Shown here piece by piece: positions 32,280 to 42,395 of a stretch of 64,000 bases of DNA. The DNA is taken from positions 46,684,111 through 46,748,110 of the forward strand of contig CM023537.1 of assembly GCA_013350335.1 (NCBI GenBank). Direction: 5' to 3'. The position numbers and the translations under genes were made by a program. Positions within the stretch are counted from its first letter, which is position 1; every line of letters begins with the position of its first letter. The notes beneath the pieces are model-generated. The model ran no database searches and was not told where the DNA came from. It saw nothing but the letters and a program-made list of their open reading frames with translations. The stretch is from Chimonanthus salicifolius (taxonomy: Eukaryota; Streptophyta; Magnoliopsida; Laurales; Calycanthaceae).

Positions 32280-35200
32280 TCATATAAACAATTTAGGGTG
32301 AGATGTTCTCATCTCCGATTCTAATTCCCAAGTGGCTTCCTCAACACCATGTCGATCCCATACCACCTTGACGAACTGAATCGCTCGGTTACGCAACACC
32401 TTTTGCTCACTCTCCAGTATTCTAACCGGCTTCTCGACATAAGTGACGTCGCTTTGCACATCTATATCTTGCACATTCAAAACATGTGAAGGATCAGGGT
32501 TGTACTTCCTCAGCATTGACACATGGAATACATCATGTAGAGACGCCAATCGCGAAGGAAGTGCCAATTGATAGGCTACATCTCCCATCCTTCTGATAAT
32601 TGAAAACGGTCCCACATATCTTGGCGACAATTTTCCTTTCTTCCCGAATCTCATGTGCCCTTTTCGTGGCGAGACCTTCAAGAATACCATGTCTCCTACA
32701 TCAAATTCGAGAAACCTCCTCCTCTTATCCGCATAGCTCTTTTGCCGACTCTGTGCGGTCAACAAATGTTGACGTATCAACTGGATCTGTGCAGTAGTTT
32801 CTGCAACCAACTCAGGTCCTATTAGTGCAGGTTCGCCGACCTCGGTCCAGCACACTGGTGACCTGCATGGTCTACCATACAAAGCTTCGAATGGTGCCAT
32901 CTGGAGGCTTTCCTGGTAGCTATTGTTATAAGAAAATTCCACCAATGGCAAATGATCCTCCCATCCACCTTTGAAGTCTAGCATGCACGCCCTCAACATG
33001 TCCTCCAGCGTTTGTATTGTTCTTTCCGATTGTCCATCGGTCTGTGGATGGAATGCTGTGCTAATAAGTAGATCGGTTCCCATGGCCGACTGCATGCTCT
33101 GCCATACCCTGCCGGTGAATCGGCCATCTCTATCAGACACTATAGTCTGTGGAATACCATGTAATCTGATGATATCTTTGATATATCTCCGACCCAATGT
33201 CTCTGATGAATCCGTCGTCTTGATAGGAATAAAATGCGCGGACTTGGTCAATCGGTCTACCACAACCCATATAGCGTCATTGCCCTTCGAGGACCTCGGC
33301 AACCCCGTCACAAAGTCCATGGAAATGTGCTCCCATTTCCATTCCGGCACTGCTAAGGGTTTGAGTAACCCTGGTGGCTTCTGATGTTCCGTCTTAACCT
33401 GCTGACAAGTTAAACAATGAGCCACGTAGTCTGCAACATCCTTCTTGAGTCCATGCCACCAATAATGTCTTGTTAAGTTATGATACATTTTTGTGCTACC
33501 CGGATGAATGGACAACTTGCTCTGATGCGCCTCTATCAGTAATTCTTTTCTGCAGCTTCTTGGCACATAAATTCTACCCCGGAACATAAGACCCTGTCCT
33601 GGTCGTAATTCCCAATCCGGTACAACCTCGCCATTAGACATCTTGGCCCATGTCTCTGCCATTTCCGGATCTGTTCGTTGTTCCTGTTCAATCTTTGTAA
33701 CCATGTTGGATCGTATGATCAAATTGTACATACTCCCATGGTTTGTGATGTATAGATTAAACTCACGAATGGAATTCAACATCTCCCATTCAGTCCTGAT
33801 CAAACATGCCACTGATGCATGAGACATGCGGCTGAGAGCATCCGCCACTTTGTTGGCCTTTCCCGGATGATATCGGAGCGCAAATTCATAATCCGCCAGA
33901 TATTCCATCCATCTGCGCTGCCTCAGGTTGAGCTCTTTCTGATCAAATAAATACTTCAAGCTCTTGTGATCTGAAAATACTTCAAACTTCTCCCCATATA
34001 GATAGTGTCTCCAGCTTTTGAGAGCGAAGACCACCGCAGCTAATTCCAGATCATGTGTGGGGTAGAGGCGTTCATGTATCTTTAGTTGTCTTGAACCATA
34101 TGCCACCACCCGATTACGTTGCATGAGTGAACATCCCAGTCCCTCTCCTGATGCATCACATTGTACTTCATAACCTTTGCCCCTTTCTGGCAAAACTAGA
34201 ATAGGAGCAGTTGTAAGTCTCTCTTTCAGCTCCTCAAATCTCTGATTGCACAGCTCTGACCGTTCATATTTGACTCCTTTCTGCGTGAGTCGAGTCAATG
34301 GGGATGCAATTTTGGAGAAGTCCATGATAAACTTCCTATAATATCCAGCCAAACCCAGAAAACTACGGATTTCGGTGACATTCTTTAGTGCTTTCCACTC
34401 ACTTACTGCTGCCACCTTAGCCGGATCAACGGCTATACCATCTGCTGTTATAACATGCCCTAAGAATTTGACCTCAGGTAGCCAAAATTCGCATTTGCTT
34501 GCTTTGGCATACAGCTGATTCTGTCTCAAGGTGTTCAATACTATTCGAAGATGCTCAGCATGATCCTCCTGACTCTTGGAATAGATCAGGATATCGTCAA
34601 TGAACACTATAACAAACCGATCCAAATATGGACGGAATATTCTGTTCATTAAGTCCATGAACACAGCCGGTGCGTTGGTAAGCCCAAATGGCATGACTAC
34701 AAATTCAAATAGTCCATACCGTGTTCTGAAAGCTGTTTTCTCGATGTCTTCCTCTTTGACCCGGATTTGATGATAACCGGACATCAGATCAATCTTGGAA
34801 AAATGACTGGATCCCCTCAACTGATCGAATAAATCATCGATCCTAGGTAGAGGATACTTGTTCCGGACAGTTAGCTGATTCAACTTCCGGTAGTCCACAC
34901 ACATTCTGAGTGAACCATCCTTCTTTTTCACGAACAACACTGGAGCTCCCCATGACGATGTGCTGTTCCGAATGCAACCCAGTCTGAGTAATTCATCAAG
35001 CTGCTTCTTCAACTCGGACATTTCTGCCGGTGCCATCCGATAATGGGGTAGAGACACTGGTGAGGTACCAGGATATAGCTTGATCTCAAAATTGAGCTCC
35101 CTCATAGGCGGTATACCAGGAAGTTCTTTTGGAAAGACATCAACAAATTCTTTCACAATTGCTGGAAGTTCAGTGACTGGTGCTTTGTTGATGACAATAT

Positions 35201-36911
35201 TGTTCAACACCAAATGATGCAACCCTTCCTGCAATCTGCTTTGCTTGTCGGCACGAACTATATACTGCTTTCCCTCGGGTGACCAAAATGTCACTCTTCG
35301 GCGATAACAATCAATATTGGCTTCATAACTAGCCAACCAGTCCATGCCAAATATAATATCGTACTCAGTCATGTCGAGTACCAAATAATTGAACTCAAAT
35401 CTGAGTCCAGCGAGTTCTGTATTTATGGCCGTGCATATGAGTCCCAAAGACATGTCTCCGACAGGGGATACTACTGTGAGTGTGGTGGACAGCTTTTGTA
35501 CTAGTGTTCCAGTAGCAGTTATAAAGGATGCAGATATAAAAGAGTGCGATGCTCCAGAATCAAACAATGCATAAGCATAAGAACTATTGACAACGGCCAT
35601 ACCTTGAATCACAGAATGATCCACATCCTCAGGAGGTTCCAGAGCAAATAGTCGTCCAGATCCGGTAGGAGTAGGCGCCCGTCCCGCCTGATTATATGTC
35701 CTGCCTCCTCGGGAGTTAGCTGGCCTAGCTGGTGGACGGAAAGATCCTCTGGAATATGAGAGTCTATTGAGCTTTGGACAGTCTCTCTTGAAGTGACCCG
35801 GCTGATTACAGTGGAAACAGTTGTTCACCCATTTGAATGACTGGGTGACTGATGCAGATGGGGAGGGCTGGTTGGGACGAAAGCTCCCCGCGGACCCAGT
35901 AGATGGTGAGGGTCTACTGAAGTTCGGACGGAACCTCTTGTTGGGCTGAAACCCACCCCTCCCACTTGGAGCTCGACGATTGTCAAACCGTACTATTGCA
36001 TTCAACTCCTGTTCTGCTATTGTGGCCTTGCTGACCACCTCAGCCAATGTGGTGCACTTGAATATGGTCACTTTGGCCCTGATGTTTGGCCGTAGACCCC
36101 TCTCAAACTTTCTTGCTTTGCGAAGTTCTGTGTCCACCATATAAAATGCATAAATGGATAAACTGAGAAATTCACGGTGATACTCTGCCACCGTCATAGA
36201 GCCCTGTACCAAGGACAGAAAAAGTTCCGTCTGTCGCTCCTTCTCCTCCTCCGGAAAGTAATGTTCCAAAAAGGTTGCTGAAAACTCATTCCATGTCATG
36301 GCCGTCCTCTCCCTAGCTGGTATGAGTTCCCTCTGCTTCTCCACCACCTCCCACCATTTACCGGCATCTTCTATCAATTGTGATGTAGCCAGTAAAATCC
36401 TGTCAGCATGACTCGAGATCTTAAGTAATTTTAAGATCTGAGTGATCTTCTTTAGCCAGTGCTTGGCTCCGACAGCCCCTTCCTTCCCTTTGAAGTAGGG
36501 AGGACGTTGTTGTTGAAATTCTCGTGCCATACTCCGGTCACTGGCATCCCTGGAACTTTCACTCCCATTCATATGTTGCTGGAGTACTGAGGTTACCACT
36601 GCTTGGACTAATCCCTGAAGCTCAGGCGGCACATGTGGTATATGTACACCACTGTTTCCTTCTCCCTCTTTCTGTGATGCATTCTCACTCCCCTTTTCTT
36701 CCCTCCATGAGTGCTGTGATTCTTCCCCATTGTGAGACTTTTCATGAACAGGTTGCTCCTCATCAGGTTGGGTTACCTCTTTCTCATGTATAGACGGCTC
36801 CTTCTCATGCACAGATTTTTCGTGTTGTGGTAACACTTTCTCATGTTGCGTGATTTGCAACACTTTTTCCTTCCCTTTTTGATTTTGAGGGATCCTTCTC
36901 TTTGGAACCAT
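32280..36911 (-). CDS. Ty3/gypsy gag-pol polyprotein (G2), intact
   Basis: Single 1543-codon ORF without interruption. It is a polyprotein processed by its own protease inside cytoplasmic particles, giving capsid, protease, reverse transcriptase/RNase H and integrase. Approximate order: low-complexity HEK-rich N-terminus (1-90), capsid (130-310), CCHC zinc knuckle [15 protein letters not shown] (about 365), protease with [11 protein letters not shown] (about 450), RT with FIDDILIYS (about 772), RNase H from [10 protein letters not shown] (about 913), integrase HHCC zinc finger ([10 protein letters not shown] .. CLTCQQ, about 1135-1170) and DDE core ([24 protein letters not shown]), and a C-terminus with [16 protein letters not shown]. 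That last block resembles the chromodomain-like tail of Tekay/Del chromoviruses, which can direct integration. All catalytic motifs I can recognise are present, so it could be autonomous. Confidence 0.95.
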   Translation of the reverse strand: MVPKRRIPQNQKGKEKVLQITQHEKVLPQHEKSVHEKEPSIHEKEVTQPDEEQPVHEKSHNGEESQHSWREEKGSENASQKEGEGNSGVHIPHVPPELQGLVQAVVTSVLQQHMNGSESSRDASDRSMAREFQQQRPPYFKGKEGAVGAKHWLKKITQILKLLKISSHADRILLATSQLIEDAGKWWEVVEKQRELIPARERTAMTWNEFSATFLEHYFPEEEKERQTELFLSLVQGSMTVAEYHREFLSLSIYAFYMVDTELRKARKFERGLRPNIRAKVTIFKCTTLAEVVSKATIAEQELNAIVRFDNRRAPSGRGGFQPNKRFRPNFSRPSPSTGSAGSFRPNQPSPSASVTQSFKWVNNCFHCNQPGHFKRDCPKLNRLSYSRGSFRPPARPANSRGGRTYNQAGRAPTPTGSGRLFALEPPEDVDHSVIQGMAVVNSSYAYALFDSGASHSFISASFITATGTLVQKLSTTLTVVSPVGDMSLGLICTAINTELAGLRFEFNYLVLDMTEYDIIFGMDWLASYEANIDCYRRRVTFWSPEGKQYIVRADKQSRLQEGLHHLVLNNIVINKAPVTELPAIVKEFVDVFPKELPGIPPMRELNFEIKLYPGTSPVSLPHYRMAPAEMSELKKQLDELLRLGCIRNSTSSWGAPVLFVKKKDGSLRMCVDYRKLNQLTVRNKYPLPRIDDLFDQLRGSSHFSKIDLMSGYHQIRVKEEDIEKTAFRTRYGLFEFVVMPFGLTNAPAVFMDLMNRIFRPYLDRFVIVFIDDILIYSKSQEDHAEHLRIVLNTLRQNQLYAKASKCEFWLPEVKFLGHVITADGIAVDPAKVAAVSEWKALKNVTEIRSFLGLAGYYRKFIMDFSKIASPLTRLTQKGVKYERSELCNQRFEELKERLTTAPILVLPERGKGYEVQCDASGEGLGCSLMQRNRVVAYGSRQLKIHERLYPTHDLELAAVVFALKSWRHYLYGEKFEVFSDHKSLKYLFDQKELNLRQRRWMEYLADYEFALRYHPGKANKVADALSRMSHASVACLIRTEWEMLNSIREFNLYITNHGSMYNLIIRSNMVTKIEQEQRTDPEMAETWAKMSNGEVVPDWELRPGQGLMFRGRIYVPRSCRKELLIEAHQSKLSIHPGSTKMYHNLTRHYWWHGLKKDVADYVAHCLTCQQVKTEHQKPPGLLKPLAVPEWKWEHISMDFVTGLPRSSKGNDAIWVVVDRLTKSAHFIPIKTTDSSETLGRRYIKDIIRLHGIPQTIVSDRDGRFTGRVWQSMQSAMGTDLLISTAFHPQTDGQSERTIQTLEDMLRACMLDFKGGWEDHLPLVEFSYNNSYQESLQMAPFEALYGRPCRSPVCWTEVGEPALIGPELVAETTAQIQLIRQHLLTAQSRQKSYADKRRRFLEFDVGDMVFLKVSPRKGHMRFGKKGKLSPRYVGPFSIIRRMGDVAYQLALPSRLASLHDVFHVSMLRKYNPDPSHVLNVQDIDVQSDVTYVEKPVRILESEQKVLRNRAIQFVKVVWDRHGVEEATWELESEMRTSHPKLFI

Positions 36912-37307
36912 TTCCCTAAGTCATAAAAACATTATTGACTTAGTTTCCTCGTACAGTTTGTATTTTTCACAATTTTGGGGAGATTTCCAAATAAGCAAAC
37001 TTGATTTTTCTATTTGTTTTGAGGGGAGAGTCTCTAAATTCCCTATGTTTGTTTTTCTTTTCTCAATTGGGGAGTATTGGGGAATGTATATCCTATTTTG
37101 CTACGTTTGATAGATGAATTATAATAATGTACTTTTGCTATCTTTCACTGTTGTTCTCAGATTGATTTGTTCAGTCTGAGTCCACGAAGTAAATTAATCC
37201 GGCCCCCAGTCAGCGGACTCCGAAGAGTCGGTTAGTTGGGATTCTTATCCGTCAGTGAGACATGAAACCGTCTTAATCTTACTTCGGAAGATTCAACTTC
37301 CCGTTTC

Positions 37308-37319
37308 GCTCTGATACCA
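37308..37319 (-). other. primer-binding site of G2
   Basis: Minus strand TGGTATCAGAGC, perfect for initiator tRNA-Met priming, two bases from the LTR end at 37322. Confidence 0.93.
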
Positions 37320-37321
37320 AC

Positions 37322-37663
37322 TGTAACACCCCGCCCTTTTCACTCTAAATTTTTAGAGTTTATTTTTTTTTTTTTTTTATTTAAATAATAATAATCAATA
37401 AGTGATCGGGGCGGAATGTCACGACCCATTGGGTCCCATCTAGCCATTTTGACCCATTTATCAAAATTTGACCCAAATATGATTCTTGACCCGTTTAAAT
37501 TTATCTTACCCATTTATTTGTTTTGTAAACCAACTATCATCCTTTGGGTCTTGATTGAGCCATTGACCCATTTAAATTCAAATCAATTTTTATCACAATG
37601 GCAATTCCGTAAATATGAATATTTTCATATAAACTGATAACTTTGAAATTCCAGGGTGTTACA
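37322..37663 (-). repeat. 5' LTR of G2 (342 bp)
   Basis: Nearly identical to 31881-32217. The visible differences are one C/T change near 37352 and a longer T run. Adjacent to the PBS, so it is the 5' LTR of the intact internal region. It carries the same large internal deletion. Confidence 0.93.
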
Positions 37664-37907
37664 ATACAATAATCTTTTTATAATTTTCGTCCCGAAAATC
37701 GAACGAAGTAGGATTTCAAAGTAAATCATATAAACAATTTAGGGTGAGATGTTCTCATCTCCGATTCTAATTCCCAAGTGGCTTCCTCAACACCATGTCG
37801 ATCCCATACCACCTTGACGAACTGAATCGCTCGGTTACGCAACACCTTTTGCTCACTCTCCAATATTCTAACCGGCTTCTCGACATCAGGAATGGCGGGG
37901 TGTTACA
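37664..37907 (-). repeat. Extra partial copy of G2 internal DNA ending in an inverted LTR tip
   Basis: 37664-37886 repeats 32218-32440 (last codons of pol plus the 3' leader) with one visible difference (CTCCAATATT against CTCCAGTATT). At 37886 the match stops inside pol. After CAGG comes AATGGCGGGGTGTTACA (37891-37907), the reverse complement of the first 17 bases of the LTR at 42396. The usual outer end would instead be CCAGGGTGTTACA. The GTTCG duplication follows immediately. Confidence 0.88.
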
Positions 37908-38710
37908 GTTCGAAAGACCACTGTTGGGTACCTTGATGATGAGAATCCCATCAAGAGGAAACCGAAGGCCACATTTCATCGGGGCGTCCGAAAGACCACT
38001 GTGAGGTACCATGATGATGAGAATCCCATCAAGATGAAGCTATGTATACTTGTGATGGGTGGGACTCATTACATTTGCATACATACATAGCATTGTTTTT
38101 GTGAGATTTTGAAGATCATGTATTATTATGTTATATGCATGTTTTTATACTAACCTTGTGGTAGCCCTAATCGGAAGACCTACTGGGCGCGTTGATCTAA
38201 CGCCCTATTTCTATCCTTAGTGGATGACACAGGAAAGGGAAAGATCGAGGATCGCGAAGGAAACCAAGCATAGGAGCTTGAGCATTTGAATGGTTTATTT
38301 ATGGACTTTTTGTTTAAGTTTACAAGGACATGTAATTCGTTAGTTAGATTTGGCATGTAATAACTTAGTAATATTTGCTATGGTTTGGTATGGTTTGGAA
38401 TGAATGTTTAAGTTTAAGATAACTTTAAACGACTATGTACTTTGCTATCTAATAAAAATGGAGTAGATTTAGGTTCCATTATAACCCGCAGTTAGATTTA
38501 GTAATATTCTGCAAGTTTTAATTAGTACCATATGTGAATTGTTTTTCATGGACTTAGTCCATGCACATATGGGTTTGGCCAGTTAAGGGTCGGACTTTGG
38601 AAGTCCGAACTTAACTCGCGTCGTGACACTCCGCTCTTATCACTTGTTTATATATTTAAAAAAAATATATATATACTCTGATTTATAGTGAAAAAGAACG
38701 GGGTGTTACA

Positions 38711-39420
38711 CTTAACTCTTGATCACCTTGGGTTTTCAAGCTTCTAGCAAGTGATTCTTTCCGAGTCATGGAATTGACAAACTTAGGAACTTGGCCAAGC
38801 CGAGGCACTAACAATCCTCAATTTCATTTGAATTTAGTTCAAAATATGATTTTTTTCATCACCTTTCAAAATGCCATTATACCTTTCTAAACGGAAAAAT
38901 AACTCAAAGATGCTAGTTTGATTTATGTTACCGCTTATCTAAAGATACATCAAAAGCCATCATATTAACCAAATCAAATTCCAGGTTACTAAAATGAGCA
39001 GATTTTTTCTTTTCCATTGCATTAAATGCCATTCAACAGGTGATTTTTGAAATTGAATTGATGGAATATTGTCATTTATACATATGCAGAAGTCAATGAA
39101 CCAATTTAATAACTCTGAACATGTTAGTGTTGATATTATATACTTTTCACATTTTATGTGACCATCTGGGACCTTTTTTTTTCCAAGGATGACTTTAGTT
39201 ATTGTTTATGGAATTCATATTTGATTCTCTTTCGAGGGTTGTATTTAGTCAGAAATAGAATCATCTGTCTTTCAGGTTTATTGTTTGACCATTATAAAGT
39301 GTAATTTATTTTTGATATTCAACGTGAGCTATTTTTTAATCCAACATTTTCTATATTAGATGTAATTAAAGTCAAACATAGTTTGATAGATGCATATGTC
39401 CCTGCCAAAGACCAACTGTA
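38711..39420. other. Non-coding, nothing recognised
   Basis: AT-rich sequence between L3 and the next LTR-like element. No domain, repeat or RNA gene was recognised on either strand. Confidence 0.5.
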
Positions 39421-40180
39421 TGTCACGGGCTAGGCGAATCCTTCATTGGTTCATCCTTTGTGGCACTCACACGATCAACTCATTGTAAAGTGAGTCGGCC
39501 TCACAACCAATATGGTCACTCTTTGGACCAAGGTGATGAAATCAAGCCAAGCACACACTTGAACACAAGTTGAAGGAGAGATGAGAATGCCAAAAATGCA
39601 TTTACTTGAATTGAAACGCCTTGGGGAGTTCAACTCTTTCTCAAGTTCACCTTTCCTCTCTAATTTGATTCTTCTTTGAAGCATATGAGGTCTTAAAGAG
39701 GTTGATGACAAATGAGGCACTCACCTCCTTTTATGGGTGAGGCCATGGAGCATGAATGGTTATGATTGTACCAAGTATCACAATCCTACACTACATGAAC
39801 TTTCTAGACTCTCCTGCAATCTAGACACTCTAGAACACTCTATACTACCATACTCTCCGACATTCTTCCATACACTTCTAGAACATTCTAAAAATATCTA
39901 CACAACTCTAGAAACTTCTACACTATTTTAGAGAACTCTTGATTATTCAAGAAATGCCCATACCACTCTAGAACCTTGTAGAGTCTTCTTGAACATTCCA
40001 GAACCTTATGCATTATTTCAGACTTTTGTTGCACATTCTGGACCATTCTGAAGCATTTTGGAAATCTCTAAGCATCCAAAACCTCTGGTCTTCAAGTTTG
40101 GTTGTGCCTTGTGCACAATTTTGGTATCAATCTTGGCTTTCATGGTCGATTGTCGAGTCATAGAGTCCCGATTTGTGACA
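39421..40180 (+). repeat. Solo-LTR-like element with heat-shock-element cluster
   Basis: Ends are inverted and LTR-like: TGTCACGGGC (39421) and CCCGATTTGTGACA (40180). No coding sequence. I did not find a 5-bp duplication (flanks CTGTA and TATAG share only TA), so the class is uncertain. Its interior (39790-40080) is built of degenerate CTAGAA/TTCTAGAA words. The strand is arbitrary. Confidence 0.5.
39875..40003. promoter_or_regulatory. Cluster of heat-shock elements (nTTCnnGAAn)
   Basis: A three-unit site TTCtaGAAcaTTC lies at 39876-39888, TTCaaGAA at 39946-39953, and a perfect four-unit site TTCttGAAcaTTCcaGAA at 39986-40003. GAAacTTC occurs at 39911-39918. Arrays of three or more such units are the recognised binding sites of heat-shock transcription factors. 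The cluster lies about 550 bp before the start codon of PPR copy B. Function is inferred only from the motif. Confidence 0.55.
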
Positions 40181-40547
40181 TATAGCAACCATTGAACATT
40201 ATGAATGTTTCAAAATAAAGGCTAGTTTTGGTCATTTTGAAGATACTTCTTATGTCTCTAATAAATGTTTGAAATTGTCATTTTTTTAAAAATTATTCTA
40301 TTTTTTCTGGCTTACAGATGCTTCAGGTGATGTTGGTATTGGCCAAGAATTTGCTTTAGGAATCAAGAGTTTTATGTTCGATTTGCGCTCAATCTCAAAG
40401 AGCCATGCCTCGAAGATAAGTTTGGTCAAACACCTAGGCATCTTCGTTAAAAAATTTGCCACATCAGCAAAGTGAAGTACAGTGATGTGCTTTTAAATTT
40501 GGTGCAGAACTTTGTTCGTGGGCAATCCCTTCTATGTTTGGAGAAAA

Positions 40548-41101
40548 ATGAGCAAATCAATAGCCAGCAAACTGATTCTCAGGAACCCATGTCTTTCTTC
40601 GCTTGAAACTTGCAAAAGCATGGCATCACTGAAGCAAATTCATACTCATATCTTCAGGACAGGTCTTTTTGAAGACAACCTAACATCAACCAGGATATTG
40701 GAACTTTTCTCTCCCTTGGATATGCCTGATTTTGATTATGCCCATCTTGTTTTCGATCAAATTAAGACACCCAATAAATTCACTTGGAATACCATGATCA
40801 AAGCTCATTCCAAAGCTCAGAATTCAAAAGATGTGATTGATTTGTACAAAGAAATGTTGCAGAGACATACCCAGCCCAATGGCATTACTCTTTCATTTGT
40901 ATTAAAGGCGAGTTCTAATCTTGGAAACATTATGGCTTTTAATGGAATTCATGGTCAGTTCTTCAAATTTGGTTCCAATTCAGATGTTTTTGAATTGAAT
41001 TCATTGATCAGTGGTTATTCTGTTTGCAGATGTGTTGATTTTGCACGGCAGGCTTTCAATGAAACTCCTGAAAGAGATTTGATCTCTTGGACTGTGATAA
41101 T
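40548..41101 (+). pseudogene. PPR gene copy B, 5' part
   Basis: Starts ATG at 40548 (MSKSIASKLILRNPCLSSLE); an in-frame ATG also exists at 40512. Unlike copy A, the N-terminus is in frame (RTGLFEDNLTSTRILELFS), so this copy shows what the ancestral start looked like. It contains the first PPR motifs (FTWNTMIKAHSKAQNSKDVI, SDVFELNSLISGYSVCRCVD) and ends in the codon series for SWTVI, where the copia element C4 inserted. The target duplication ATAAT is at 41097-41101. Confidence 0.9.
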
Positions 41102-41225
41102 TGAAAGAAATGTATATTCGAATGAAGTAAACAATACAAAGAGATGACTTATAAAGAAGTCACTAAACCCTAATTAGATAAAGTCTAAACTACCCTTATG
41201 TTAAAGGTAAATTACATCTTTAACA
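41102..41225 (-). repeat. 3' LTR of C4 (124 bp)
   Basis: TGAAAGAAATG to CTTTAACA on the plus strand, with inverted TG..CA ends. Paired with 57456-57579. Confidence 0.92.
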
Positions 41226-41283
41226 CCCACCCTCAAACTCACGATGTGACAGTGTTAAGCATCGAGAGTTTGTCAAGAAGAAA

Positions 41284-42390
41284 CTAAAAATATGTAACAG
41301 TGTGGGACTTCCTGAAGAAGTCAGCCAGCTGCATGGCAGAAGAGACATATGGGAGAGAAAGAGTGCCAATCTGGAGATGATGACGAACAAAATGGCGGTC
41401 CAGCTCAATATGCTTGGTGCGCTCATGAAAAACTGAATTATGTGCAATTTGAATAACACTTTTGTTATCACAGTACATAGGAGTAGGGGCAGTCAGTGAA
41501 ACTCCCATGTCTGTAAGCAACCAACGAAGCCAAACAATCTCAGCAGTGGTGGAGGCCATAGCTCGATACTCGGCCTCAGCAGAAAAACGAGCAACAACAT
41601 CTTGTTTTTTGCTTTTCCAGAAAATGAGAGAATCACCCAGAAAGACACAAAACCCAGTAGTAGATTTGCGATCAGAAGGATCACCTGCCCATCCAGCATC
41701 AGAGAACGCACGTAGCTCTAAGGTGGATGATGAGGGAATCAACAAACTTTGATGTAAAGTTCCACGAACATACCGCAAAATACGAACAACAGCGGACTAA
41801 TGAATAGTAGTTGGTGAGGAGACAAACTGGCTTACAATATGAACTGCATATGTAATGTCAGGCCGTGTAATAGTGAGATAAACCAAACTCCCAACAATAG
41901 TGCGATACAACGTAGGATCGACCAAAGGTACACCGTCAGATGAAGCATAACTAACATTAAGCTCTAAAGACATCGCAACAGGTCTGGTGTCAGTAATACG
42001 AGTTTTCTGAAGAACATCTGCAGTATATTTAGATTGGGAAAGTAGGTAGCCTTTGGGAGACTTGGCAACTTCTATCCTAAGAAAGTATCGCAACATCCCC
42101 AAGTCTTTCATTTCAAATCGTCTATGCAACTGAACCTTCAATTGTGCAATACCATCAAGATCATCACTAGTCACGATCATTTCATCAACATACAAAAGGA
42201 GGAGAATACGTCCAGCAGATGTAGAACAAACAAAGAGTGCTGAGTCATGAGCACTAGATTGAAATCCAAGAGAAACAATCACAGTGGAAAACCTTTCAAA
42301 CCAGGCACGAGGTGCTTGTTTTAGACCATATAATGCCTTTCGAAGTTTACATACTACCCCATGATTATGAGAAACTCTAGGGGGAGGAGT
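41284..42390 (-). pseudogene. copia RT C-terminal part and RNase H (C4)
   Basis: Continues from the other side of G3: MTPPPRVSHNHGVVCKLRKA, LYGLKQAPRAWFERFSTVIV, then the RT active site LLLLYVDEMIVTSDD (YVDD changed to YVDE), DLGMLRYFLRIEVAKSPKGY, and RNase H (FSDAGWAGDPSDRKSTTGFC, FSAEAEYRAMA, HERTKHIELDRHFVR). One stop or frame change separates RT from RNase H near 41797. The D-to-E change at the catalytic pair would impair reverse transcription. Confidence 0.88.
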
Positions 42391-42395
42391 CATAT

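Larger units (their letters stand above)
31881..37907 (-). mobile_element. Ty3/gypsy chromovirus G2: composite insertion, TSD GTTCG
   Basis: Minus-strand element inserted into L3. The duplication GTTCG flanks the whole block (31876-31880 and 37908-37912). Content, left to right: 337-bp LTR (31881-32217), 3' leader, intact gag-pol ORF, 5' leader, PBS (37308-37319), 342-bp LTR (37322-37663), then an extra 223-bp copy of the 3' end of pol plus leader (37664-37886), four bases, and a 17-bp LTR tip in inverted orientation (37891-37907). The two LTRs differ by about one substitution and a poly-T length change, so the insertion is very recent. The extra right-hand piece is not part of a normal element. 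Confidence 0.9.
29410..38710 (+). mobile_element. Solo LTR L3 of the long-LTR gypsy family, split by G2
   Basis: Plus-strand LTR starting TGTAACACT at 29410 and ending GGGTGTTACA at 38710, interrupted by the composite element at 31881-37907. The two parts (29410-31880 and 37913-38710) total about 3.27 kb, the size of the G1 and G3 LTRs. Their junction sequence (GGGGCGTTCG + AAAGACCACTG) matches the reverse complement of an uninterrupted LTR at about 43211-43236. Outer flanks CTTCA (29405-29409) and CTTAA (38711-38715) look like a 5-bp duplication with one later mutation. There is no internal region, so it arose by LTR-LTR recombination. It contains about eight TTCGGCCAT hairpins between 30460 and 31515. 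Confidence 0.82.

Noticed and set aside
39421..40180. Tc1/Mariner-type element with TA duplication
   Set aside because: TA flanks both ends, but this is weak evidence. The TGTCAC..GTGACA ends are more LTR-like and no transposase or Stowaway TIR is present.
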